From: Cokeromyces recurvatus
Taxonomy: Eukaryota; Mucoromycota; Mucoromycetes; Mucorales; Mucoraceae
DNA length: 64,000 nucleotides
Assembly: GCF_025118155.1 (NCBI RefSeq)
Contig: NW_026251424.1
Location: forward strand, 1 to 64,000
Reading direction: 5' to 3'
Shown: in pieces, positions 24,467-34,547 of the stretch
Position numbering within the stretch: the stretch's first letter is position 1
Layout of the letters: each line of letters begins with the position of its first letter
The notes under the pieces: generated by a model
What the model was told of the DNA's origin: nothing
Databases searched by the model: none
What the model saw: the letters and a program-made list of their open reading frames with translations, nothing else
Made by a program: the position numbers and the translations under genes

Positions 24467-24633
24467 TCTCACAAAATCATTAAATATTAAAAAGCTCACT
24501 TTTTTCTATATCGACTTTATAAAATTTGTATTGATGATAAAGATATTTTACAATCATCCATAATTTTCACTGTTTAGCCATAAGTCTTATTGAGCTTCAT
24601 TTAAGACAGCCGTGAGCACTGTACAGTACGACA

Positions 24634-24679
<46 letters not shown>

Positions 24680-24712
24680 AAAAAGCGCGACATCGTTTTG
24701 GCAAAAGGTGTA
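24467..24712 (-). repeat. Right inverted-repeat arm of the 2.1 kb element
   Basis: Reverse complement of 22625-22858 with scattered differences. It includes a 40-T tract at 24636-24675 that corresponds to the shorter mixed T/A block of the left arm. Confidence 0.8.
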
Positions 24713-25386
24713 AATACAAACAGATCTATAGAGTAATAACAAATTGATTACAACACCTTTACTTGAGTCTTCATATCATTCTAATTGTTTTGCAGATACA
24801 ATGCATTTTGCTTATTTCAGGTTAAAGTTCCTTACAAGTGTGTTGAGTGTTAATAAAAGTTAAATATATAAATTATTTTTATTGCTTATAATACTATATT
24901 TCACCCAATTACGTCTATTATCTGCTCATTGTGTATATTGTCATTTTTATCTGCTATTACATAATCTACGGTATATATTTATATGTATATAGTTTTATCT
25001 GCAGTATAGTTCAAATCTTTTTAAAGTAATATGAAGCTCCTTTCTCCTTAATTATATAAAGTGCATTCGTTAGGTGGTTACATATTTCAGTTTATATAAA
25101 TATATGAGATCGAATTAGTTAGTTACAGTCAGGTTTGAATGGAAAACATCACAACTTGTCTTAACAAAGCGTAATTTATATTCGCTATAAATAAAGAGAA
25201 CACGCACATATTTGTTTAAAAAAGTAATTGAAGTAGATTCAATAGCATACTTTGAATAAATCAATTACATGATAAATATCTGTTTATTAAGGAAAATACA
25301 ATTCTGCCAACTTGATGGTAAAGATAAAATGAATTATATAACATTCTTGTAACTAATTACAAGGTCCTCCCATCCTATTTAATATT
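24713..25386. other. Intergenic region downstream of the UCH gene
   Basis: About 670 nt, AT-rich, no feature recognised apart from the expected 3' UTR of the minus-strand UCH gene. Confidence 0.55.
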
Positions 25387-26541
25387 TTATTCCTCTGTTT
25401 TACATAAAGCCATTGCACTGAAATTAGTTTGTTCAGGATCTCTTGCGATATATTGCTTCATAACTTTAACCGAGCTCTATAATGAATGTGTTATATAAAA
25501 GGTAAAAAGAGGAGTTTTTTTTTTTCAAACAAACAAACCTCAACAAAATTAGTACATTTTCCATGGTTAATAGGAAATAGCTTTCTACCATCCAATTCAT
25601 AAAGATGCTGATCAATTTCAATAAAACAAATGAAATGAAGGTCAACTTCTTCATCCCTATCAGGCGCCTTTTTTTTAAAAAAAAAATTAACTATTTTGTG
25701 TCTATTTCTACTTTAAAACAATCTTCTTAACTACCTCTGTTTGACCTTCATTAGCAGCAGATTGATGTATATTTGCTAATTCCTTTGAATTCTCTAAAAG
25801 TTCTACACGCTCATCAACAGTCATATTCTTTGCTTGTTCAATAATGTCATAAAACAGGCCTGGACCTATAATTAGATATATGTATATAAAAGACACAAAT
25901 ATGTACACACACATATATATGTATTCAATCAATCAATCAGTTAAATAGTTATCAATAAAACAACAAACACTTGTAAAGTATTACCAACAATTTCATCATC
26001 ATTACTGGCAACAGAATGCAATAAGGCAATCATACCACACGCATTCTCAATCGTTTGTTTAAAAAAAATAACATCAGGACTGATACTTTGTTCACATTTA
26101 ATAATATGAGCTTCTTCTTCGCTCTTAAACTTTTCATATGCTTCTGTAATAGGAAATAAAAATATCATAGCCTCAACAGGTGTAGGAATCATGGCCAATA
26201 ATTCAGGCTCAAATCCTAATATCTTCACGTTAAACTTCAATAAAGCATAAACATATACAATTTACCATAAACATCAACATAGTTGTATGATGAATCAACA
26301 CCACATTTATGAATAATCTATATATATATATGCATTCATATACATTATGGCGTATAATACTTAAGGAGAGTAAAATAAGTTTATTTACCTTATTCCAAAT
26401 CTTTTATTTTATGCAGAAATGGGAATTAATTAGAACGTTCAAATAATAATTGTGACATGCACATTATAAGCTTACTTCAGGATTAGCCTCAAGAGGAACC
26501 CATCTCTTTATGGGCTTATCTTGAACTTCTTCGTCTGCCAT
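25387..26541 (-). CDS. YUH1: Ubiquitin C-terminal hydrolase, UCHL3/Yuh1 type
   Basis: Seven exons on the minus strand: 26476-26541, 26389-26400, 26266-26317, 25985-26215, 25735-25865, 25539-25667 and 25387-25476, giving 236 aa (human UCHL3 is 230). Conserved blocks in order: [38 protein letters not shown], the catalytic Cys in [17 protein letters not shown] (~residue 90, with the oxyanion Gln), the crossover loop after [13 protein letters not shown], and the catalytic His and Asp in [22 protein letters not shown]. It hydrolyses small adducts from the ubiquitin or NEDD8 C-terminus. The second exon is only 12 nt (IWNK); omitting it keeps frame but removes conserved residues. Start ATG and end agree with the family. 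Confidence 0.93.
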
Positions 26542-27326
26542 ATTTTAAAACAATCAAAGGTAAGAAAGAAAGAAAGAAAAAAAGAAAGAAGGATAGATAG
26601 ATAGATAGATAGAAAAAAAAAAACCAAGTTTAAGAGGGAGGTGAATACAACAACAAGAATAATACAAGTCCGACTTACATGATAAACAAGCCAAAAAAAA
26701 AAAAAATGACTTCATATTGTAGCAGCTATTTTATATATTTGTAGTATGTTTAATGGACATATTATACATATACACATACTTAAATACAGTCATTTTACGC
26801 GTGTATTATTTAATGGTAACTTGTATATCTTTTTTAAAGTATTACTTTATTAGAATCTATTTACACTATATAATAACTTCTTGTCTTTTACTAGGAATAA
26901 AGTTCCTTCCTCTTGTAATAAGCTTAAATAGACATTACTTATATTTTTGTTTCTCTTTCCTCGAAACTATGGATAAATGGTCTTCATATTCAATAAAATA
27001 AATAGTATGCTATAAACTTGTACAAGAGATAGATTTATACTACTATTATTTATATAACCAATAAAAGTGGCTTATCAATACTATTATAAATTTTATTAGG
27101 AATTATTCATTTTCCCTTATTTTTTTTTTCACCCTCTTCTCTTCTTTTTTATTTTATTATTACAGCTTAATTTATTTAGTCTCAAATAAAGAGCTTTAAT
27201 ATTATTAAATAAAAGAAACAAGCAAGCAAACTAATTTAATGGTAATTTATTTAACTTTATTTTTCTAAGAGAACATGATGTCAATTAAATATTTATTGTT
27301 AGTCAATTACTATACCATTTTATAAC
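26542..27326. promoter_or_regulatory. Divergent promoter region between UCH and R3H-SUZ genes
   Basis: 785 nt separating two genes transcribed outward. It contains AAAG and GATA-type short tandem repeats near 26562-26612 and otherwise AT-rich sequence. Promoter identity is inferred from gene orientation only. Confidence 0.45.
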
Positions 27327-28336
27327 ATGGATAATCAAGATGATCAGCAACAACAACAACAATCCCAAATTCAACAAGATGTATTCCAACAACAACAGCA
27401 ACAACAACATTATCGCATGTTAGATGTTCCTGTTGAACAACAACCTTATTTATCTCAATACAATAATAACGCATATTTTCAATATAACAATAATCAATTG
27501 TATAATACTAATTATGGTACTAAATTTAACGTTAATCCTTCTCTTTACTATCCTCAACAACCCCAGCCATCATATATTAACACTTCAGCATATCAACAGC
27601 CACATCAACCATTTCATCAACCTATATTACAACAGCTTAATGATACTGTTATTCAAACTGAACCAGATGAATTCATTATTGATTTATTAAAAAAGCCTCA
27701 AGAAAGACTATTTTTATTGAAATTAGAATTGGAATTAGAAGCATTTATTAAAGATGAAAAGTAAGCATTCTAGATATATATATGTATATGACTTGTATTT
27801 CAATATTTACATTTATTCTATAGGAGATTTCGACTTGATTTACCCAACATGAATTCATACCAGAGATTAATGGTACATCGTTTAGCTCCTTATTATAAAT
27901 TAAATCATTACCATAACCCTATGCTAAAAGGTGTCTACGTTTGCAAAACATATCAAACAGAATTGTAAGTTAAGAATGAGATGACAAACATGAACAAAAA
28001 AAAAAAAACCTAATAGTTAATGTATAAATTAGACCATCTATTCGATTACCTGACATACAATTAGAAAACTATAATAAAAATGAAAATATAGAATCAAGTA
28101 TTAATGAAGACATAAGTAACAATAGTAATAATAATAATAACAACAACTTGACTGACGCTCCTCCACAATTTAAAATTATGCGTCGTTCAGCAGAATCAAG
28201 CAGCCCAGCTTCTCGTAGTTCAAATAGTGATGATCAACCAAAGGCAGATAGAAAAATTTTGACCTATGAAGAAAGAAAAACAGCTTATGAAGAAGCAAGA
28301 GCTCGTATTTTTCAGGGCTTGGAAGAAAAGCAATAA
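27327..28336 (+). CDS. R3H and SUZ domain RNA-binding protein
   Basis: Three exons, 27327-27760, 27824-27964 and 28033-28336, giving 292 aa. The N-terminal ~110 residues are Gln/Asn/Tyr/Pro rich with two polyglutamine runs, a prion-like composition. The R3H domain (~125-190) includes FIKDEKRFRLDLPNMNSYQR followed by LMVHRLAPYYKL, containing the R-xxx-H signature (RLMVH). The C-terminal part has PPQFKIMRRSAESSS and KADRKILTYEERKTAYEEAR, matching the SUZ motif. R3H-SUZ proteins bind single-stranded RNA and act in mRNA regulation and RNP assembly in the cytoplasm. Exon junction codons restore the R3H motif exactly. Targets are unknown. Confidence 0.9.
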
Positions 28337-28698
28337 TCATAATCATAGTCATAAATTATTAATAAATAGGACACATTTTTTCTTCTTCTTTTTTATATTT
28401 ATTAGTTTTATTATTATTTCATCCCTTCTCCCTAACAGCTTCAACTGACTGAAATTATAGCTAAGGCTTTTATTATTTTAGACAATTAATCAATGTTAGA
28501 AGGATGAATGAGATGGAAGGAAGGAAGGAAGGAAAAGAAAAGATGTTGTGGTAATCTAAAGGCAAAGTAGTTATTTAAAAAGATATATTATAAAGAAGAA
28601 TGATGGGCGATAGATAATAATAATCTACTTTGAAAAGGAATAAAAGTACAATACTCGTATTTAGTAAAAGCATAGATTATTATAGACTTTCACTAAAG
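28337..28698. other. 3' flank of the R3H-SUZ gene up to the inverted-repeat element
   Basis: 360 nt containing the probable 3' UTR and a short GGAA repeat near 28516-28535. No gene was seen. Confidence 0.55.
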
Positions 28699-29447
28699 CA
28701 TAATAAGAGGAAAAGATACTGCTAGGTTTAATTTATAGCTTTAATTAATAGAATCATATAGTGTTTTGAAATTCCTATTTATTTTTTCCTACACTTATTC
28801 TTGATGTATGAAATAATTTGAAGTTGTGCTTATTAAATATGGATGTTGCTGTAAAATAAACCTTTTTTTTTGAAATTCAGGACCTTTGAATTTTCCCATT
28901 TCATGTATGCTTAAACATTAAAAAGTACTGGAATGACACGTTATGATCTTATCCATTGCCACATTCATGTAAGCATCCATAAAAAACATATAAAATTATT
29001 CAAATCATTCATTTCCAAGCTATAATATGTCTTTGTGATACTATTGATAAACAGTAACTTTACTTTATTTAGAAAACAACATTAAACTAATCAGAATGCT
29101 AATGCTTAGCCTACTACTTCCATAGAAATAGTAGTTGCCCAGACATGACCACGAGGAGGTGATTAGCAATCCATATCCAAAATGCCTACCACGAAAGTAG
29201 ACCTAATGCCACCCACGAAAGATGACCAAAAAAAAAAAGAAAATGCCTACCACGAAAGTAGACCTAATGCCACCCACGAAAGATGACCAAAAAGAAAGAA
29301 AGAAAAAACGCTTGGTCACGACAAGAATTTTTAAAAAAAATTAATTGAATGACGTCATCACTTATTTGGAGTTATGCTCAAAAAGTCGTATCAATTCTTG
29401 ATTTTCTATAAAAACGTTTTCTCTTCATGTGCTTGTAGTACGATTAA
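28699..29447 (+). repeat. Left ~749 bp inverted-repeat arm
   Basis: Nearly identical to the reverse complement of 32698-33445. Its inner part carries the shared motif and a 61-nt tandem duplication (AAAATGCCTACCACGAAAGT…GATGACCAAAA, about 29179-29238 and 29240-29299). Confidence 0.93.
29098..29299 (+). repeat. Shared motif with 61-nt tandem duplication (left arm)
   Basis: It contains GCCTACTACTTCCATAGAAA, CATGACCACGAGGAGGTGAT and TAGCAATCCATATCC, then two 61-nt units ending CACGAAAGATGACCAAAA. It is related to the single copy at 23075-23215. Confidence 0.85.
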
Positions 29448-29566
29448 GCTTTTCTTCCGCTTCCCAATTTATTACTATATTTTGAAAGCGCAACAGTACA
29501 GCATAAACAACACATTAACTTCCTTTCATTCTATGCATCTCACCATTTCGACATTTACTTTAGTTC

Positions 29567-30790
29567 ATGCCAGCAACTAGAGGGCTTTACAATAAAGTCC
29601 GTCCACCAGCCTTATCATTAGCGCAAGTGGAGGAACTTCAGGCAACTTTTTCAGTTATGCGTGAACGTATTCCCTGTCCAAACTGCCACGCCATCACAAC
29701 ATTTCATCGCAAGGGTGCCAGTCCTCACGACTCGACACAACCTCAATTTAAATGCACCTCCTGCAACAAGACGATTAATGCGTATGAAATGCGTCTTACT
29801 TTGTCACAAACTATGTCTAATTCTACAGACTCACCATCTGTTTCCAACAAAAACATAAACACAACCTCTCTTTCCATTCCTGAATTAACCTTGTCATCTC
29901 AGGATTCCTCAAATAGCCAAACTCATCAAACGCCATCTTTAACAATGGAACAGATGTTTACTATGATTCAAAACTTGACTTTGGAATTAGCTGAAGCACG
30001 TAAACAAATTAAACTCTTAACTGAACAGATTAATACACAATCACAGGCGACTATAACTCCTACTCCTGTTACATTGCACCCTAACCTTCCAGATTCACAA
30101 CAACCTACTGAGACCGTAAATACACCTTGGCATGACCCTGAGATGGTAGCCAGGATGAAGCATTCACTTCATCAATCCCAACAAAAACATCGGCTTCAAA
30201 AACAAGAAACAGCTGCCCGTTTCTTTCAACCCCCTTCAGCTAATCAGGGATTTCAATACTTGTACATCCCTACCAAAGCACGAATCCCAATTGGTAAGCT
30301 CCGAACAACTCTCAAAAAACTCGGAGTGAATAATGCACGAATTTTAGATATCCACTACCCTGATAGAAATATTGCAGCCTTACTAGTTCACAATGACTAT
30401 GCCACTGAATTCAAAGAACTCTTACATAAATTCAAAATTACTACTAACGACCTTTTCAACCCCTGGGATGGTTCTATACTCAAGGACCCCAAATACACCG
30501 ACCACACCGATGAGGAACGCAACACTCAAGCCGCAATCCTCCAACAGCAACGATTAGAAAAAGCTGTACATCATATCAGAGAACCCGTAAAGTATGCCGT
30601 AGCAAAATTTTTCTACGACAAACGTTGGATCTCCAAAGAAACTATTGACAATATTAACCAGAATCGATTCCCTCAACCTGCTGATATATTCCATAGAGCC
30701 GATACGAATGAACCTGAAACAGCTAACGACGACTTCACTATGGAATTTGACAACGAAACTGACGCCCTCAACAACTATATTCAACAATGA
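29567..30790 (+). CDS. LINE (non-LTR retrotransposon) ORF1 protein
   Basis: One open frame of 407 aa without introns and with visibly more C-rich, higher-GC codon use than the host genes around it. Near the N-terminus is a four-cysteine zinc motif, CPNCHAITTFHRKG…FKCTSCNK (~residues 37-70). A Ser/Thr-rich stretch and a predicted coiled coil (EQMFTMIQNLTLELAEARKQ, ~125-155) follow, then an RRM-like region (YLYIPTKARIPIGKLRTTLK…, ~230-290) and an acidic tail. This zinc-finger, coiled-coil, nucleic-acid-binding layout fits ORF1 chaperones of fungal LINEs. The ORF is intact. Its TGA stop overlaps the ORF2 start in ATGA. Confidence 0.8.
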   Translation: MPATRGLYNKVRPPALSLAQVEELQATFSVMRERIPCPNCHAITTFHRKGASPHDSTQPQFKCTSCNKTINAYEMRLTLSQTMSNSTDSPSVSNKNINTTSLSIPELTLSSQDSSNSQTHQTPSLTMEQMFTMIQNLTLELAEARKQIKLLTEQINTQSQATITPTPVTLHPNLPDSQQPTETVNTPWHDPEMVARMKHSLHQSQQKHRLQKQETAARFFQPPSANQGFQYLYIPTKARIPIGKLRTTLKKLGVNNARILDIHYPDRNIAALLVHNDYATEFKELLHKFKITTNDLFNPWDGSILKDPKYTDHTDEERNTQAAILQQQRLEKAVHHIREPVKYAVAKFFYDKRWISKETIDNINQNRFPQPADIFHRADTNEPETANDDFTMEFDNETDALNNYIQQ

Positions 30791-32466
30791 GTTCTAAATT
30801 ACAGATATCATTATTTAATGCCACTGGCCTGCCTAAGCAGGCTATAACACCTATTCTACAAATTGCTCAAACTTCCTCTCTTCTATTTATTACAGAAACA
30901 TGGTTACTACCACCTAATCGATATCCTACTAAATGGAAACAATTTCACGCATATGGTCTTCCACTCAACTCTCCTAATACATATAGACGACAGATGGGAA
31001 TAGCCCTCCTAATCAATCCTATTTTTAACCTACCTATACATCATATTCCTCATGATCATCCTCTATTAACTAAGCATACTCTTTCCGTTATAATCTCATC
31101 CAAAATTGTAATACACTGCTGCTATTTCCCTCCTTTTTTAAATCAGACAGAATTTTCTGAATTTGGTTTTCCACGGGAACTGGTGTTCTTTAAGGCTCAA
31201 TTCTTTCTCCATTTTTGTACTCAATATACATAAACAATCTTCCTAATATTCTACGTCTATCACCAATTCCAACAAATATACGTGATCAACCACTTCAATT
31301 TGTACGATCGATTAATTGCTTGTTGTATGCTGACGATGTTGTCCTCATCATGGCACCTGAAAAGTTGCGCTCTTTATTATCGTTATGTGAAGAAAACAGT
31401 AATTTATTAGGCTACCGCTGGAATCTTAGTAAATGTGTAATACTTGATCCTTCTGATAATCAGCAGCCATACACTTTATATGATAACCCCATTCTAACCC
31501 GAAAATGTTTTTCTTATCTTGGTATCCCTATCAAGACAGGAGTATTCTTAGATACAACTCAACTCGTACAAAATAATACTAACAAAGCCTTACAAACAAT
31601 GAACCAAATGGCTTCTATTGGGGTGAACCCCAAGGGATTTGATCGTTTACTCGCTACTCGCTTCTACACGCAGATAGTCCGACCACAGCTCGAATATGGT
31701 CTAGCTATTAGTCTACTCAGTGCAAAGGATATCCAACAACTAGAATCTTGTCAAAACACATGCATAAGACGGATATTTGGTGGCTCTAGTCGATCGTCAG
31801 TAAAGGTGATGCTTCATATGGTAAACTAACCATCAATGAAGGTTAGGGTGTCCATTCTGCAGGCCCAATTCGTTTTCCGTGCTATTGACTTACCGGATGA
31901 TACCTTGCTCGCTAAATTACTTCCCGAACTTCACGCCTCCGCTTTCAACACTCAATGGTATAAACTCATTCAAACACCATGCTGGAGACTCTGTGCCGCC
32001 AACTCCATTCCTCCCAACCAACGCTCCTTTCAGAAACATCATCAAGAATTTCTTGAAAAGAGTTTTCAACAACTACTTGACGGGACACATTCTGTTTTGC
32101 TTTCCGCTTGCCGCCCCAATCTGATTATTGACCCGATACTTTGGTTACTCATGACACATAGTGGCATCTTGGTTGGCTGCCCGAGGGGAATACCTAAAGC
32201 TTACCCATATCATCCTTATGTACACTTTAGTCAGTCACATGCTACTGAATGCTTGCACATGCACACTCGTTTATTCTTGCCACGATCAATTGCAGATCCC
32301 CTTTTCCTTTCTTTTAAATCATCTCCCTCAGCATAAGCACCGAAATTCTCAGGATGTTTCTGCTTGGTTCTATCGCTGGCCAGTTATGTGTACCATTCTA
32401 CAGGAAATGGATTACTTAATGCACGATAAACTACCCCCTCCACATCGTGATCCAGGCAGGAAATGA
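30787..32466 (+). pseudogene. LINE ORF2 (endonuclease/reverse transcriptase), internally deleted and broken
   Basis: It starts at ATG 30787 inside the ORF1 stop (ATGA). The first ~120 codons resemble the start of an AP-type endonuclease (SLLFITETWLLPPNRYPTKW). Near 31150 the sequence jumps into the reverse transcriptase, where a degraded GVLxGSILSPFLYSIYINNL motif (31173-31233) has TAA in place of the usual Gln. Motif C follows as CLLYADDVVLI (~31318-31350). The thumb and C-terminal region continue to 31829, then shift frame for the rest (…DVSAWFYRWPVMCTILQEMD, 32354-32413). Most of the endonuclease and the RT fingers are missing. The copy cannot be autonomous; broken parts were not reassembled. 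Confidence 0.85.
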
Positions 32467-32697
32467 TTCGACTGGTTGTCCCTTTAAACTTGTTAGCAAT
32501 ATTCCCCCCTTTCTTTCACACCTTCTCTTCTTCTTCCTTTCCTTTACCTTTTTTACCTCTTGTCCCGTAAAGAGGGTTTTTAGGTACTTTTTTTTTCACA
32601 TAATTTGAACTGACCTGGGCAATCCAATATAATAAAGATATTATGTGTCCATAGGTCGCTTTATAAATTTTAATTTATAAAAATAATAAAAAAATGT

Positions 32698-33445
32698 TTA
32701 ATCGTACTACAAGCACATGAAGAGAAAACGTTTTTATAGAAAATCAAGAATTGATACGACTTTTTGAGCATAACTCCAAATAAGTGATGACGTCATTCAA
32801 TTAATTTTTTTTAAAAATTCTTGTCGTGACCAAGCGTTTTTTCTTTCTTTCTTTTTGGTCATCTTTCGTGGGTGGCATTAGGTCTACTTTCGTGGTAGGC
32901 ATTTTCTTTTTTTTTTTGGTCATCTTTCGTGGGTGGCATTAGGTCTACTTTCGTGGTAGGCATTTTGGATATGGATTGCTAATCACCTCCTCGTGGTCAT
33001 GTCTGGGCAACTACTATTTCTATGGAAGTAGTAGGCTAAGCATTAGCATTCTGATTAGTTTAATGTTGTTTTCTAAATAAAGTAAAGTTACTGTTTATCA
33101 ATAGTATCACAAAGACATATTATAGCTTGGAAATGAATGATTTGAATAATTTTATATGTTTTTTATGGATGCTTACATGAATGTGGCAATGGATAAGATC
33201 ATAACGTGTCATTCCAGTACTTTTTAATGTTTAAGCATACATGAAATGGGAAAATTCAAAGGTCCTGAATTTCAAAAAAAAGGTTTATTTTACAGCAACA
33301 TCCATATTTAATAAGCACAACTTCAAATTATTTCATACATCAAGAATAAGTGTAGGAAAAAATAAATAGGAATTTCAAAACACTATATGATTCTATTAAT
33401 TAAAGCTATAAATTAAACCTAGCAGTATCTTTTCCTCTTATTATG
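32698..33445 (-). repeat. Right ~748 bp inverted-repeat arm
   Basis: Reverse complement of 28699-29447, including the mirror image of the 61-nt tandem duplication and shared motif (about 32845-33045). Confidence 0.93.
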
Positions 33446-34547
33446 GTTTATTCATATTTGACCTGACAATTACTGTAACCGACAATATCCACCAGCTAGA
33501 CTGTATATGTGTATACATCGATAGACAAAGTAATTAAATGACATGTGCATATCTCGTCAGAACTAATGAAACGTTTTTCCAACTCTTCCGAACACTCTAC
33601 TTCATCTTATGTGACTTTTTATGCGTCTACCCCACATTGAAACCATACACACACACAAAAAGGCTATAATTTTATGCAAGAATATAAACACTTTGGGGGG
33701 CTAAAATATTTGTGTGAGATGTTACACATTAAAGCTGATAAAGTGGGAAAGTAATAAACTATATTATATAATACCAGGATTTATTACTTCTTGACAAACA
33801 ATGCTTGTCATCTAAAGTTATATTCTCTTGTGTGTTTGTTTGTTCCTTTATTTATTTTTATTTTTATTTATTTTTTCTTTTTCTTTTTTTTTCCCCTTTT
33901 CTAGTATGTAATTTTTTTCTCGATATTCACCTTTTAATAATGATTTCAATAACATGTTCTGAGTAATACATGGAACCAATCATTCTTATCTTTATCGGTC
34001 ATTTAATCCATAAGCGTGTGAGATTGAAAAGAAAGAGGAAAAAAAAAAAAAAAAAGCATTATAAAGTAGAAAGGAAAAAGAAAGAAAGAAAGAGATTAAG
34101 AAAGTAATGCAAAACTGTCAAAAAGAAAATAGGGTATTTGATAGCTGTCAGACTTTGTTTCAATATAAAATAGGGTGTAAGGTTGAAATAGGCACCGCGG
34201 ATAGTTTGCAGTTTAAGGAAATTATATAAATCGAATAAAGAAATTTTCTAATAATTAAAATAAAATGAAGCAAATATGCTTTATTATAATATCTATTTTA
34301 GACGATCCTTGTTTCTATAGAAATACCAAAATTACTGTCTTTTTTTGTGTTTCATAAAAATCTTACTTTCCACTATTTATGATAATCTTTTCCTTTTCCA
34401 TAAAAAGAGGTTTGCCCTGATTGTCCTCCCCCAAAAAAAAATAAATATCTATAAAAAGGGCATTTTTTTTCCCATCAAAATTTGAATTCTCTTTTTTCTT
34501 TTCTTTTCTTTTTTCTTTTTTTTTTTAATTATTTATTTGAAATAAAA
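33446..34547. other. Intergenic region, promoter side of ACS1
   Basis: 1.1 kb between the inverted-repeat element and ACS1. It includes short A runs and AAAG repeats near 34040-34105 and pyrimidine-rich DNA just upstream of the start codon. No gene was seen. Confidence 0.55.
34450..34457 (+). promoter_or_regulatory. Candidate TATA box of the acetyl-CoA synthetase gene
   Basis: TATAAAAA followed by GGG lies 98 nt upstream of the start codon, with a pyrimidine-rich stretch in between. The position fits a TATA-driven gene; the strong, biased codon use of the gene agrees with high expression. Assignment is by motif only. Confidence 0.4.

Larger units (their letters stand above)
22625..24712. mobile_element. 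2.1 kb element with ~240 bp terminal inverted repeats and a spliced cargo gene
   Basis: The sequence 22625-~22858 recurs as reverse complement at ~24467-24712, starting TACACCTTTTGCC at the left edge and ending GGCAAAAGGTGTA at the right. Shared blocks include CACGGCTGT…, GTACTGTACAGTGCTCACG and ATATCGACTTTATAAAATTTGTATTGATGATAAAG. Arms differ by scattered substitutions, a gap, and the length of an A/T tract, so the element is not young. The interior carries a short gene (23641-24345) and one copy of a motif also present in the element at 28.7-33.4 kb. No transposase was recognised and no target-site duplication is evident. It is probably a non-autonomous DNA transposon; an inverted duplication is the alternative. 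Confidence 0.7.
28699..33445. mobile_element. 4.75 kb element: LINE coding region enclosed by ~749 bp inverted repeats
   Basis: The left arm (28699-29447) and right arm (32698-33445) are reverse complements over their full length. They begin CATAATAAGAGGAAAAGATA at the outer edge and end …AGTACGATTAA at the inner edge. The stretches I compared differ only in homopolymer lengths, for example 9 versus 8 residues at the A/T run near 28862 and 33275. Between them lie LINE ORF1 (29567-30790) and a broken ORF2 (30787-32466), plus a 3' region that ends near the right arm with AATATAATAAAGATATTATG. LINEs do not normally have inverted ends. No target-site duplication was seen (left flank …CACTAAAG, right flank GTTTATTC…). 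It may be a LINE inserted in a palindromic DNA element or an inverted duplication of its flank. Confidence 0.85.

Noticed and set aside
29161..29300. Possible CRISPR-like or hammerhead ribozyme repeats
   Set aside because: Only two tandem units without spacers, in a eukaryote, and the conserved hammerhead CUGANGA core is absent.
28699..33445. Standard LTR or Mutator-type element
   Set aside because: Repeats are inverted rather than direct, so they are not LTRs. No 8-10 bp target-site duplication flanks the arms and no Mutator transposase is present, though long inverted ends alone would fit.
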